64,000 nt of DNA, taken from contig NZ_JBFHFC010000005.1 in the NCBI RefSeq assembly GCF_041583835.1, positions 1 through 64,000 on the forward strand. Reading direction: 5' to 3'. Origin of the DNA: Thiomicrorhabdus sp041583835 (GTDB lineage: Bacteria; Pseudomonadota; Gammaproteobacteria; Thiomicrospirales; Thiomicrospiraceae). The notes beneath the pieces are model-generated. The model did no database searches. It saw nothing but the letters and a program-made list of their open reading frames with translations, and was not told the origin of the DNA. Made by a program: the position numbers and the translations under genes. The stretch's first letter is position 1, and every line of letters begins with the position of its first letter. This document shows positions 54,440-63,436 of this stretch, in pieces.

Positions 54440-54745
54440 CTAGGTTGGACGTTTACCATTCGGATTCGGTCGCATCGTCAACAATTCTTCGACCTCGTGT
54501 TGCGAATAACCGCGATCAAACGCGAACTGCGCCAACCGGCTGGCACGCGACTGCAACTCTTCAATCTGCATACCGTTTTCTATAGCTTCTTCCAGACACT
54601 CGGACAACATATCGATCGTCGCCCCCTCATTCTCGTTTTCATCCGCACCATGTTCCTGCAAACGCTTGAGGTTACTATCGAAACACTCCAATAATTGCCG
54701 CGACTTCAAGGTGTTTTTGATACTGATAATCTCATGTTCCGTCAT
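54440..54745 (-). CDS. Small acidic helical protein, unknown function
   Basis: 101 residues from the ATG at 54745, with AAGGAG five bases upstream. Acidic and helical in appearance (NLKRLQEHGADENENE, MLSECLEEAIENGMQIEELQ, ASRLAQFAFDRGYSQHEVEELLTM); no signal peptide or membrane helix. No family recognised. It lies 28 bp upstream of the truncated-haemoglobin gene on the same strand, so they may be cotranscribed. Confidence 0.6.
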   Translation of the reverse strand: MTEHEIISIKNTLKSRQLLECFDSNLKRLQEHGADENENEGATIDMLSECLEEAIENGMQIEELQSRASRLAQFAFDRGYSQHEVEELLTMRPNPNGKRPT

Positions 54746-54791
54746 TCGCACTCCTTATTCAAAATCAAGCAGACTGCATTCCGTCTGAAAT

Positions 54792-54956
54792 TCACGACTT
54801 TTTACGCAGTACATAGCGCGGGGATTCTTGATAAAGATCTTCCCAATCTTCACCTTGAACAATATTCGGGGTTTGTTCCGAAATATTTTCGGCCGGTGCC
54901 GTATCCTTGACCCACTCGTAACCGAACAATCCAAATAACCAATTTATAAGACCCAT
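54792..54956 (-). CDS. Possible 54-residue small protein
   Basis: An open frame from ATG at 54956 to TGA at 54792 encodes MGLINWLFGLFGYEWVKD and then an acidic stretch ending RYVLRKKS. The start has AAGG about 8 bases upstream. An amphipathic or membrane-leaning N-terminus with a Trp/Phe/Gly pattern, then a polar tail. It fills the gap between queF and the small acidic protein and is on their strand. Support is the ribosome site and composition only. Confidence 0.45.
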   Translation of the reverse strand: MGLINWLFGLFGYEWVKDTAPAENISEQTPNIVQGEDWEDLYQESPRYVLRKKS

Positions 54957-54998
54957 ACTTTTGCCTTACGCTTCCTATGACCCCTATACAGATTAAGA

Positions 54999-55856
54999 CT
55001 ACTGTCTAAGCGTTCGTGAAATATCAAATTCATCTTCAAAATTAGAGCGGTAAGGATTAATATCCAACCCACCGCGGCGCACATAACGTGCATATACAGT
55101 CAAAGCGTTCGGTTGGCATTGACGCATGATATCGGTAAACACCCTCTCCACGCACTGCTCATGAAATTCATTATGTTCACGAAAAGAGATCAGATATTTC
55201 AGCAGATTTTCATGGTTAATTTTAGGCCCCTGATAACGAATCACGATCGATCCCCAATCCGGCTGCCCCGTAACCAGACAATTCGACTTTAACAGGTGAC
55301 TGTTCAAAGTCTCCTCAACCTCTCCTGCATCGTCATCCACCGTTAATAACTCCGGCTTAACCTGATAATCGTTGACCTCAATATCCAGTTCATCCAGGTT
55401 ATCACCCGGCAAACGTCCAATCAACGTCTCTTCTATATCCAGACCTCGGACATCCACCGCAACCTCTGCACCGCAGGCGGCCGAAAGGTCTTCAATCCAA
55501 TGATCCACCACCTGCTGCATGGATTCAAAACGGGTGCCGTTGAAAGAGTTTAAATAGAGTTTAAAAGATTTAGATTCGATCAAATTAGGCGAGTCCGCCG
55601 GAAATGCAAACTCGGCGATCACCGCAATCGGTTTGCCCTTAGCATTGAGCCATGAAACTTCGAACGCACTCCATATATCCAAGCCTTGGAAGGGCATGCT
55701 ATTCAAATCAAAGCCTAATTCATCACGCTTTTCCTGACGTGGAATCGGAAACAGCAATGTCGGGTCATAAGCCGCGCAATATGGCGTGGACTTCCCCAAT
55801 AAGCTCTCATTGGCCGTAGATGAAGCGGACTTCGATTTCAATTTATACTCTCCCAA
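54999..55856 (-). CDS. queF: NADPH-dependent 7-cyano-7-deazaguanine reductase
   Basis: 285 residues, the long two-domain form. QueF reduces preQ0 to preQ1 for queuosine tRNA modification. The catalytic Cys is in SNCLVTGQPDWGS near 194, the substrate Glu/His are in FREHNEFHEQCVE, and the N-terminal repeat has IESKSFKLYLNSFN. I saw no preQ1 riboswitch-like structure just upstream. Confidence 0.95.
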   Translation of the reverse strand: MGEYKLKSKSASSTANESLLGKSTPYCAAYDPTLLFPIPRQEKRDELGFDLNSMPFQGLDIWSAFEVSWLNAKGKPIAVIAEFAFPADSPNLIESKSFKLYLNSFNGTRFESMQQVVDHWIEDLSAACGAEVAVDVRGLDIEETLIGRLPGDNLDELDIEVNDYQVKPELLTVDDDAGEVEETLNSHLLKSNCLVTGQPDWGSIVIRYQGPKINHENLLKYLISFREHNEFHEQCVERVFTDIMRQCQPNALTVYARYVRRGGLDINPYRSNFEDEFDISRTLRQ

Positions 55857-55926
55857 TCACAGGTAAACAAACGCCTATTATAACCACTTAGGCATTATGC
55901 GGCTGCAGACTCAAACCAAGACGGCT

Positions 55927-56331
55927 TTAGCCGGCAACATCAAAATTACGCAAGGCGGTTCTAAACGAATTGAACGGATTCAGCAACGCATCGGCGATGA
56001 TGATTGCATAACCGATCCAATGAAAGAAGTTAGGTTGCTGACCTTCGACGAACCATAGATAACTCAACAAACCGGTTGCCAGAATGACGGTCAATACCGC
56101 CCAGAACTGGTCGATCAGAAATGCGATCGCGCTGACATCTCCGGATTTGAACATCTCGATAAACAGAATTAGAACGGCAATGGAAATAAACACATAGCCG
56201 ACGGTTCCTTGCAAAGAGATCTGAAAATACTCCGTTGCAATCAGAAATAAAACAATAAACAGCATCCACGGCAATCTGCCTAAAGTGGAAAAAACGCTCC
56301 CAGAAGATGAAACCGATACATTTGAACCCAT
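55927..56331 (-). CDS. Small integral membrane protein, unknown function
   Basis: 134 residues with four predicted membrane helices (LPWMLFIVLFLIATEYF, VGYVFISIAVLILFIEMF, FWAVLTVILATGLLSYLWF, WIGYAIIIADALL). A Ser-rich N-terminus and a short polar tail. GGAAAAAATC precedes the ATG. No family recognised. It is on the same strand as the thioredoxin-like and DyP genes with a 71-bp gap. Confidence 0.65.
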   Translation of the reverse strand: MGSNVSVSSSGSVFSTLGRLPWMLFIVLFLIATEYFQISLQGTVGYVFISIAVLILFIEMFKSGDVSAIAFLIDQFWAVLTVILATGLLSYLWFVEGQQPNFFHWIGYAIIIADALLNPFNSFRTALRNFDVAG

Positions 56332-56402
56332 GATTTTTTCCTTCTCTTAAAAATAACTAATCGTTTATAAAACCGAATGATGTTTAAAAAATTTTCCGGT
56401 CA

Positions 56403-56888
56403 TCACTCTGCAATTCGCTTGGCATTTCCCAACTTTTCCAGCGCCTGATTGATACGCTGCTTGAAATAATACGGAAAATAATCGTAAGCCCCGGAATTTT
56501 CCATGCGAATGCCCAGCTCCCGTCCCTGAGCATTCACAAATACCAATCTTGGGAACGTAGTGACGTTATATAACTCGGCAATCTCGCTTCTAGACACTTC
56601 GTAACCGTCAAAATCAATCACCTTATCGTCCGCGTCCGCTTGCAGTTCGACAATCTCGATATACCCGTCAACCAGACCGTTCTCGACCATCGGTAACAGG
56701 GCGTTCTCTTCAAAACGCACGCATGGCGGGCAGCGTTCACGGGTAAAGTAGATCACCAATGGTACATTTTTAGCCTTAGCCTGTTTTGCCACCGCCGAAA
56801 AATCCTGAACTTCCTGCAAACGCCAATCGGCCTGAGCCGCAACCGCTAAGAACGAAAGTGCAATTACCCAAATCCATTTTCTCATCAC
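56403..56888 (-). CDS. Periplasmic thioredoxin-fold protein with CPPC motif
   Basis: 161 residues. A signal peptide (KWIWVIALSFLAVAAQA) is followed by a thioredoxin fold: LVIYFTRERCPPCVRFEENAL contains the redox CPPC at about 53-56, and the cis-Pro segment is TTFPRLVFVN. The CPPC pair and an acidic middle insertion resemble SoxW-like or DsbE-like periplasmic thioredoxins; the partner is not known. It starts 6 bp after the DyP peroxidase gene, so the two form an operon. Confidence 0.82.
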   Translation of the reverse strand: MMRKWIWVIALSFLAVAAQADWRLQEVQDFSAVAKQAKAKNVPLVIYFTRERCPPCVRFEENALLPMVENGLVDGYIEIVELQADADDKVIDFDGYEVSRSEIAELYNVTTFPRLVFVNAQGRELGIRMENSGAYDYFPYYFKQRINQALEKLGNAKRIAE

Positions 56889-56894
56889 ATTCCC

Positions 56895-57782
56895 CTAATC
56901 GATGCCTAAAGCGTTTAAATCAACACGCTTACCTTTCATCGGCGGACACCAGAAATAACTGCCGCTAATCGGATGAGTGAAGGTGAACAACGCATCGGTA
57001 ATACCGTCCTCCTGACCCACCATTCTTTTCAAAACCGCTTCATAAGCATCGAACGAATGGCCGAATGCCGTGAATACCAACCCTAAACGCTCGCCTTCCG
57101 ACCACGGCATCGAGCGCCTGACCATAAACGCTTCCGGCTCGAAAGACTCTTGCGCCGTACGTTTCACATGCGCCGATTCAGGCGCGTCGTCCATCTCTTC
57201 ATTATCGGCAATCCGGCGGCCAAAGGTATCGTCGCGCTGCTGCGGCGTTTTAGATTGAAACTGGGTTAAGTCATGCACCCATTGCTGGACGGCGACAAAA
57301 CTCGAACCGCTCAAAGAACCTTGCGTGACCACAGCCGCCTCAATGGCTTCGTCGCCCACCGGATTCTCGGTGCCGTCTTCATAGCCGCTTAAATCCTGGG
57401 CATTGCCGTATTTAAACGCCTCGATACGGCGCTCTAAAATGAAAGCGGAAGACAATTCCGTAATCAAACGATTGGCATTCAAAACAATTTGGCCTCGATC
57501 TCGCCCTCTCAACCATAACCATAAAGCCTCGGGGGTCGACGGTATCTCTATGCCCTGATTCACCATAACCGGAAAAACTTTCAAACCGTCAATTTGAGCG
57601 TTCAAACCATTAGCCAGCGTCAAACCGATACCCATAACGATTGAATCGCCGTCCACCTGTTCCGCCAAGTGCTTCAAAGCACTTCTATAATCGGATTCCG
57701 GCTTCAAGGAAAAACTTAAATAGCAAGCTTGGTGCGGAATGGGTTTCAGAATGGCGGATTGAACGGAATTCTCTATCTTCAT
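56895..57782 (-). CDS. Dye-decolorising-type haem peroxidase
   Basis: 295 residues from the ATG at 57782; an extension to 57869 is in frame but does not look conserved. The DyP signature GYEDGTENP (catalytic Asp of GXXDG) is near residue 137, the proximal haem His is in ESAHVKRT, the distal Arg region is EAFMVRRSMPW, and the C-terminal DALFTFTHPISGSYFWCPP is typical. No export signal is visible. The gene starts on a palindrome CATGTATACATG (57780-57791) that may be an operator. Operon with the CPPC thioredoxin. Confidence 0.88.
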   Translation of the reverse strand: MKIENSVQSAILKPIPHQACYLSFSLKPESDYRSALKHLAEQVDGDSIVMGIGLTLANGLNAQIDGLKVFPVMVNQGIEIPSTPEALWLWLRGRDRGQIVLNANRLITELSSAFILERRIEAFKYGNAQDLSGYEDGTENPVGDEAIEAAVVTQGSLSGSSFVAVQQWVHDLTQFQSKTPQQRDDTFGRRIADNEEMDDAPESAHVKRTAQESFEPEAFMVRRSMPWSEGERLGLVFTAFGHSFDAYEAVLKRMVGQEDGITDALFTFTHPISGSYFWCPPMKGKRVDLNALGID

Positions 57783-57956
57783 GTATACATGAACCTCTTT
57801 GTATCGCAAACACAGACCGTTTGCATCAGTTAGGTGAGTAAATTTAACATTGCCCACTTTATACAACAAGTTTATCGAGCCTCATGCTCGAAATACTCAT
57901 CTATAAATCCGCTATAATCGGATTAATCTAAGTTTCTCTTCAATCGGAGCGTTCTT

Positions 57957-59570
57957 ATGCAGGAACTGAACACGATCATGCTAACCGCTGGCGGGCTCGG
58001 CCTGTTTCTATTGGGCATGATCGTTATGACGGAAAGCCTGAAAAACCTGGCGGGAGATCGTATTCGCGCTGCCCTGTTGCGTTTTACCCGAACGCCGACC
58101 ACCGGTGCCATTACCGGCGCTATCGGCACCGCTATCGTTCAATCCTCCAGTGCCACCACTTTGGCTGCGGTGGGCTTCGTCGGTGCCGGACTGATGAGTT
58201 TCAGCAATGCTCTGGGCATCATCTTCGGTGCAAACGTCGGCACCACCATCACCGGCTGGATGGTAGTCTTGCTCGGATTCAAATTCTCCATCGGCACCAT
58301 CGCCTCCGCCATTCTTCTGGTCGGCGTACTGTTACGGTTATTCGCTCACGGCAAGTGGAAACACATCGGCCTGGCGCTTGCCGGATTCGGTCTGCTGTTT
58401 ATCGGCATCGATACTATGCAGGCCGCGATGGCGGGATTGGTGAATTTAATCGATTTCAGCCGCATTCCATCCAATAATTGGATCGGTCTACTGCAACTGG
58501 TCGTGATGGGGATGGTATTCACGACTATTACCCAATCGTCCAGTGCCGGCGTCGCTTTGACCCTAACTGCTCTGTTTAGCGGAATCGTCGAATTTGAACA
58601 GGCGGTGGCTTTGGTCATCGGCATGGATATCGGTACCACGGTTAAATCGTTAATGGCGGCTATCGGCGGCACCGTAGGTGCAAAACGCACCGGCCTCTCC
58701 CACGTGGTTTATAACTTGATGACCGCGGTAATGGCGCTGTTCCTGATTACGCCTTATACCGAAGCATGGGCCTATTTCGGGGAAAATGCACTCTACGACA
58801 ATGCGGAAATCGCTCTAGTCGGATTTCATACCTTGTTCAACTTTCTTGGTGTCTTGCTGATTTTGCCATTCAGTAAACCCTTCGCTCGCTTGATTAGAAG
58901 GATTATTCCTCAAGCCGTCGGTTCTCACACCGAGCAACTTGACCCCCAGCTTCTACAAACGCCGGAACTGGCTTTGAACGCAGTACAACAGACACTGATC
59001 GACTTGACCAAGGCGTTGTTACGACAGTTACATGCATTAATGCAAAATCCCAACGATCCGTCTTTACCTTCGCACCTACAACAATTACAACAAGAGCTGG
59101 ACGAAACCCAAATCTATCTGGATCGAATTCACCTGACACAATCCCAAAGCCATCTCTGGAAACGCTTGGTTTCGATGATTCACATGCTGGATCATCTACA
59201 ACGTTTGCACGAACGCTGCGAGGAAGAATCCGACCGCGCCCAAGCTTCTAAACAATTCACCATTTTGCAGAAATTTAGTCGTCGCCTCGAAAACGACATC
59301 GTCAACCTGCAAACGCAGTTTCAACAAAACCAATGGGATAATGCACTTAAACTAAGCCGTCAACTCTACTACTTTATTCGCCAGGATACCGAAGGCTATC
59401 GTCACAAAATGGTACAAAAAATGGGACAGGGAGAAATCAGCGCCGATGAGTGTCGAGACTCTCTTGAGGCCATTCGCTGGATGGAACGCATCAGCAAACA
59501 CCTTTATCGGATCAGCTATCATTTGGAGAAAATGCTATTCGGTTCCGCAACGGGAAAAGAGAAAATCTGA
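57957..59570 (+). CDS. Na/Pi cotransporter family protein with PhoU-like tail
   Basis: 537 residues. The N-terminal ~320 residues form a membrane domain with the two inverted QSSSA repeats (QSSSATTLAAVGF near 62 and QSSSAGVALTLTAL near 195) that mark the NptA/YjbB phosphate exporter-cotransporter family. The C-terminal ~200 residues are a cytoplasmic helical PhoU-like domain (LQQLQQELDETQIYLDRI and a SMIHMLDHLQRLHERCEEE helix). It probably moves phosphate with sodium. CGGAGC site before the ATG. The small membrane gene 68 bp downstream may follow on the same transcript. Confidence 0.93.
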   Translation: MQELNTIMLTAGGLGLFLLGMIVMTESLKNLAGDRIRAALLRFTRTPTTGAITGAIGTAIVQSSSATTLAAVGFVGAGLMSFSNALGIIFGANVGTTITGWMVVLLGFKFSIGTIASAILLVGVLLRLFAHGKWKHIGLALAGFGLLFIGIDTMQAAMAGLVNLIDFSRIPSNNWIGLLQLVVMGMVFTTITQSSSAGVALTLTALFSGIVEFEQAVALVIGMDIGTTVKSLMAAIGGTVGAKRTGLSHVVYNLMTAVMALFLITPYTEAWAYFGENALYDNAEIALVGFHTLFNFLGVLLILPFSKPFARLIRRIIPQAVGSHTEQLDPQLLQTPELALNAVQQTLIDLTKALLRQLHALMQNPNDPSLPSHLQQLQQELDETQIYLDRIHLTQSQSHLWKRLVSMIHMLDHLQRLHERCEEESDRAQASKQFTILQKFSRRLENDIVNLQTQFQQNQWDNALKLSRQLYYFIRQDTEGYRHKMVQKMGQGEISADECRDSLEAIRWMERISKHLYRISYHLEKMLFGSATGKEKI

Positions 59571-59638
59571 AACGATCAAATAATTGGAATAAGATAATCA
59601 CACCATTTTAAACACCTAACTCAAGAGATAAACAATCG

Positions 59639-59839
59639 ATGTTAAGCATACTGATTTCGGGAATGATTCTAACCGCTTTGGCTTTAGGTCTATTGTGGGG
59701 TGGTTACAAAGTTTTACAGAAGCAGCCTCGATTCGCCGAATCGTTGAATAGCCGCATGGCCAATAAGCGCATGTTACAACTGACGCTTTTGATTTATTTC
59801 ATCGGAATCACTGCCACCATAAGCATGATGGCAATGTAA
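59639..59839 (+). CDS. Small two-helix membrane protein, unknown function
   Basis: 66 residues: helix 1 LISGMILTALALGLLWGGY, a basic middle (KVLQKQPRFAESLNSRMANKRM) and helix 2 LTLLIYFIGITATISMMAM. An AAGAGA-type ribosome site precedes the ATG. No family recognised; may accompany the upstream Na/Pi transporter. Confidence 0.6.
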   Translation: MLSILISGMILTALALGLLWGGYKVLQKQPRFAESLNSRMANKRMLQLTLLIYFIGITATISMMAM

Positions 59840-59877
59840 TCAAGACATACCGGTCAATCAGACCGGAATTAGGGTGA

Positions 59878-60192
59878 TTAATTGTCGCGGCCGTATCCCA
59901 TTCCAGGACGGTCTTTCTGATTCATGTGGCCTCTTTCTGCAGGTGGCTCGTCCGGCAACTCAACGCCCTTTTCTTCAGCACGAATTTTCATCTCTTCATG
60001 ATGTTCTTCACGAATTTGGGCACGCTCTTCGGCAGATTCCGCTTCACGCATTTTCATTTGATATTCCTGACGTTCCTGCGGTGTCATCAACTGGCTGCCG
60101 TAAACCGGCTCTTCTTCCATTGCCATTGATGCCATCGGCAAAGCAAATAGCGCAACTAAACACAAAGATTTTACAACTGAAAATCTCGACAT
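59878..60192 (-). CDS. Small periplasmic protein, unknown function
   Basis: 104 residues. A signal peptide (VVKSLCLVALFALPMASMA) is followed by a charged helical region: YGSQLMTPQERQEYQMKMREAESAEERAQIREEHHEEMKIRAEEKG, and a Pro/Gly-rich polar tail. The pattern is common among small periplasmic gammaproteobacterial proteins and loosely like metal-response CpxP/Spy proteins, but I make no functional claim. Monocistronic, convergent with the small membrane gene. Confidence 0.72.
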   Translation of the reverse strand: MSRFSVVKSLCLVALFALPMASMAMEEEPVYGSQLMTPQERQEYQMKMREAESAEERAQIREEHHEEMKIRAEEKGVELPDEPPAERGHMNQKDRPGMGYGRDN

Positions 60193-60371
60193 AACTTTAC
60201 CTCATAAATATTAAATTCTGGTCAAAAATAACCGTTTCACTTTTAGCATCACGCTAATAAGTGAAGCTAAGTTTATGCTCAATTCTATAATTAAAGTAAT
60301 GAATTTTTTCTATGCATCATCACACCGCAATAAAATCCTCTAATAGACTTTTCACGCGCAGCAATTATCCT

Positions 60372-61250
60372 TCAAAAAACCTTATTAATCCGTCCTGCCA
60401 AGCGGTTGATCCGCTTATACAAATCTTCTTTATAATGGTCGCACGCCAGGATGAGATGATCGATGCCCGCACCACTGTCTTGCTGAAAAGAGGCGTGCTC
60501 CAAAAAGTCTTTCAAGACCTCTAAATCATGCTCCAGACCAAGCAACTCGCCGAGTTCATCAAAACGTTTAACCGTCTTTTTTTGCCTCTTAACGCCCAAA
60601 TTCTTTAACAAATTGAGTTGATAATAAACGTGTTTAACCCACTTACGCCATTGATGACGTAATACCGATCCCGCTTGTTTTTTAGTCGCTTTTTCCGACA
60701 ACTCGATTTGGCGTTTAAAACTCTTGCGCAACCCTTTTTGTAGCGGGTTGTTTTTAAGGGGTTCGCAATTCAGATTTTGCCAGGCCGAACGCTCGAGCTG
60801 CAACATCGAAATAACGGTTGGCCAATGGATCGAAAGCGCTTTCCGGCTTTCTTTCAAAGAACGGTTCAACTGTTGCAATAACTGCTCTGCAGTTGCTTTT
60901 TCAGCCCCCGTGAGTTGAACACTGATTAAAGATAAAGAATCTAATAGAACTTGTTGATCGCGCTGACCGCCAAGCAATTTGGCGACGAGTTTAATGCGCC
61001 GATCGGCGGCTTCAAATTCCGGCTTGCCGACGATTAAACGAACCAATCGCCAATAGGCTCTCAAGCGCTTGAAAACAACCCGTAAATCGTGAATTGCTTC
61101 TTTGTCTTCACGTTGCGCCGACTGGCTCAACTGCAAAGCCCGATCCAACATTTCAATCACATGCTGCTGTATCAGCGGCGCCAAGCCAACATAATCCAAA
61201 CCGTCTAGATGCTGTTCAACCCATTCATCCGTTGTAGAACTTTTCATCAC
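60372..61250 (-). CDS. CHAD-domain protein
   Basis: 292 residues, all-helical with the CHAD signature: AIHDLRVVFKRLRAYWRLVR near 49-68 with conserved His and Arg/Lys residues, LAKLLGGQRDQQVLLD, and a second half with SVLRHQWRKWVKHVYYQLNLLKNLGVKRQKKTVKRFDELGELLGLEHDLEVLKDFL. CHAD domains bind inorganic polyphosphate and are often near phosphate genes; here a Na/Pi family gene is 0.8 kb away on the other strand. Cytoplasmic. Confidence 0.85.
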   Translation of the reverse strand: MMKSSTTDEWVEQHLDGLDYVGLAPLIQQHVIEMLDRALQLSQSAQREDKEAIHDLRVVFKRLRAYWRLVRLIVGKPEFEAADRRIKLVAKLLGGQRDQQVLLDSLSLISVQLTGAEKATAEQLLQQLNRSLKESRKALSIHWPTVISMLQLERSAWQNLNCEPLKNNPLQKGLRKSFKRQIELSEKATKKQAGSVLRHQWRKWVKHVYYQLNLLKNLGVKRQKKTVKRFDELGELLGLEHDLEVLKDFLEHASFQQDSGAGIDHLILACDHYKEDLYKRINRLAGRINKVF

Positions 61251-61333
61251 CGACTCCTTGCCAGAGCAATTGACTGTATATCAGTTCATGGTAACCACGA
61301 ATTTTGACAGTTTGATGAAGCTTAAGGCGAATT

Positions 61334-61942
61334 TTAGGTGATGTCTTCCAATAACCCATAATCGCAGCGGTTCGCGCGTAACGTGGTACAGAACGTCTCC
61401 ACTTCGGAGTCCGGGATTTCGAGCGTCAAGGTGACCTGTTGCCGATAATCGACCTGCTTCAATTCGCCATTCGACTGATTCAACCAATGCCTGACATTCT
61501 GCTCCAAGGCAAAGTCGCAAGTCACCTGCATCTCGGTCATCGGAATCCGCTCCATGGTCGGCAAAATTTCCATTACAGCTTGCGCCGCCTGACCGTATGC
61601 GCGAGTCAAACCACCGGCACCCAACTTGATGCCTCCGAAATAACGTACCACAATAATCATGACATCACCGATGCCTTTATGTTGCAACACATTCAAAATC
61701 GGTTTGCCGGCCGTTCCCGATGGTTCGCCGTCATCCCCCATGCCTGCATTGGTCGCGCAATGCGGATTACCTAATTGATACGCCCAACAGTGATGACGGG
61801 CATCCGGATATTCCGCCTTAATCTCTTCCAGCCAGGCCATTCCGGTTTCACGTGAAACAATATGTCGGGCATAGGCGATGAAACGGCTCTTTTTGATCTC
61901 AATTTCAGCGACAGCTTGTTGCTCTGGAATCGGATAGGACAT
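61334..61942 (-). CDS. YigZ/IMPACT-family protein
   Basis: 202 residues. The N-terminal UPF0029 domain has EIKKSRFIAYARHI, RHHCWAYQLGNPHCATNAGMGDDGEPSGTAGKPILNVL, and VVRYFGGIKLGAGGLTRAYG. A C-terminal ferredoxin-like domain follows (MTEMQVTCDFALEQNV). The family is related to eukaryotic IMPACT; its bacterial role is not settled. A near-perfect parS-like palindrome lies within the gene. Confidence 0.92.
   Translation of the reverse strand: MSYPIPEQQAVAEIEIKKSRFIAYARHIVSRETGMAWLEEIKAEYPDARHHCWAYQLGNPHCATNAGMGDDGEPSGTAGKPILNVLQHKGIGDVMIIVVRYFGGIKLGAGGLTRAYGQAAQAVMEILPTMERIPMTEMQVTCDFALEQNVRHWLNQSNGELKQVDYRQQVTLTLEIPDSEVETFCTTLRANRCDYGLLEDIT
61844..61859. promoter_or_regulatory. parS-like site inside YigZ-family gene
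   Basis: GGTTTCACGTGAAACA matches parS (TGTTTCACGTGAAACA) at 15 of 16 positions. It is about 14 kb from parAB, on the opposite side from the metE site. Confidence 0.7.
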
Positions 61943-62001
61943 AGAGTTCTCTAGAAGTTCAATTTACAGTTAGGTTGGTTGCTCAAAACGAGATTGCCTA
62001 C

Positions 62002-63357
62002 TTATTTTCCGATACAGAACGACGTGAAAATCCGTCCCAACAAATCATCGGAACTGAAACGCCCGGTGATTTCCGAAAGGGCTTCCTGGGCAAGGCGAAG
62101 ATCCTCGGCCAACAACTCGCCGGCGGCAAACGCTTCCAACTGATGCATACCGTTCTCGGTCCACTGTAAAGCGGTTTGCAAAGCATCCAAATGACGTTTA
62201 CGCGCCATAAACACACCTTCACTGGTCTGCTGGTAACCCATAACGGTTTTCAAATGCTCGGTCAGCAAATTCAAACCCTGCTTTTGCTTTGCAGACAACC
62301 AGATTACCGTGCGTTCACCCTGCTGTTCCACCATCGGTTCATGATTAATCAGATCAATTTTATTGCGAATCAACGTCACGGGAATGTGGCCGGGTAGCTT
62401 ATCTAAAATAACCTGATCTTCCGGATGAATCTGTTCGCCGGCTTGCAGCATCACCAATACACGATCCGCATCATCCAACGCCCGCCAAGCACGCTCGATC
62501 CCGATCTGTTCTACTTGATCGGTCGCCTCACGCACTCCGGCGGTGTCGAGGATGTGCAACGGCATACCGTCTATATTGATCTCTTCTTTAACGATGTCGC
62601 GCGTCGTACCGGCGATGTCGGTAACGATGGCGCTTTCACGCCCCGACAAGGCGTTCAACAAACTGGACTTACCGGCATTAGGACGTCCTAGAATCACCAC
62701 GGACATTCCTTCTCGCAAGAGCGCACCCTGCTGGGCGGATGCAAAGACGGCATGCAAACGGTCTAAAATATGACGTAATTGTCCGGCAACCTTGCCGTCG
62801 GACAGAAAGTCGATCTCTTCCTCGGGAAAATCGATGGCGGCTTCGACGTAGATTCTCAATTGCGTCATCTCTTCAACCAACTGATCTACCTGCGCCGAAA
62901 ATTCCCCTTGCAAAGATCGCAATGCCGAACGTGCCGCCTGGTCGGACGATGCTTCGATTAAGTCGGCAATCGCTTCGGCCTGCGCCAAATCGAGTTTGTC
63001 GTTCATAAATGCTTGCTTGGAAAATTCGCCCGGCTCTGCCAGGCGGGCGCCTAACTCGACCACTCGGTTTAAAATCCATTCCAATACGACCGGACCGCCG
63101 TGGGCTTGCAGTTCAAGCACATCCTCTCCGGTAAACGAGTGGGGGCCGGGGAAAAACAGTGCAATCCCCTGGTCCAAAACCTCATTCCGACTACCGTAAA
63201 AAGGACCGTAATGCGCGTAACGCGGCTTAGGTGTCCGCTTCAGGACGGTCTCGGCAATCTGCAGGGCATGCTTGCCCGAAACACGGACAATCCCTACACC
63301 GCCTCTTCCCGGGGCGGTCGCAATTGCGGCAATCGTGTCGTGATTTTCAAAATCCAT
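62002..63357 (-). CDS. mnmE: tRNA modification GTPase MnmE
   Basis: 451 residues from the ATG at 63357 (GGAA eight bases upstream); the longer in-frame TTG start is not favoured. MnmE and MnmG modify U34 of tRNAs. N-terminal folate-binding domain TIAAIATAPGRGGVGIVRVSG; G domain with GRPNAGKSSLLN (near 222-233), TTRDIV, DTAGVRE and NKID; the C-terminal CIGK carries the essential Cys. Downstream of yidC as in many bacteria. Confidence 0.97.
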   Translation of the reverse strand: MDFENHDTIAAIATAPGRGGVGIVRVSGKHALQIAETVLKRTPKPRYAHYGPFYGSRNEVLDQGIALFFPGPHSFTGEDVLELQAHGGPVVLEWILNRVVELGARLAEPGEFSKQAFMNDKLDLAQAEAIADLIEASSDQAARSALRSLQGEFSAQVDQLVEEMTQLRIYVEAAIDFPEEEIDFLSDGKVAGQLRHILDRLHAVFASAQQGALLREGMSVVILGRPNAGKSSLLNALSGRESAIVTDIAGTTRDIVKEEINIDGMPLHILDTAGVREATDQVEQIGIERAWRALDDADRVLVMLQAGEQIHPEDQVILDKLPGHIPVTLIRNKIDLINHEPMVEQQGERTVIWLSAKQKQGLNLLTEHLKTVMGYQQTSEGVFMARKRHLDALQTALQWTENGMHQLEAFAAGELLAEDLRLAQEALSEITGRFSSDDLLGRIFTSFCIGK

Positions 63358-63384
63358 AATGGGTTCCAAACAAATAATACAAAC

Positions 63385-63406
63385 AAAAAACGCCCTTACG
63401 GGCGCT
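63385..63406 (-). terminator. Terminator between the small gene and mnmE
   Basis: On the minus strand GCGCCC-GTAA-GGGCG is followed by six T residues, a strong terminator just 28 bases before the mnmE start, so mnmE should have its own promoter or depend on read-through. Confidence 0.85.
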
Positions 63407-63436
63407 TTGGTAATAGGGTTCGGTCAAAGCCGACTC

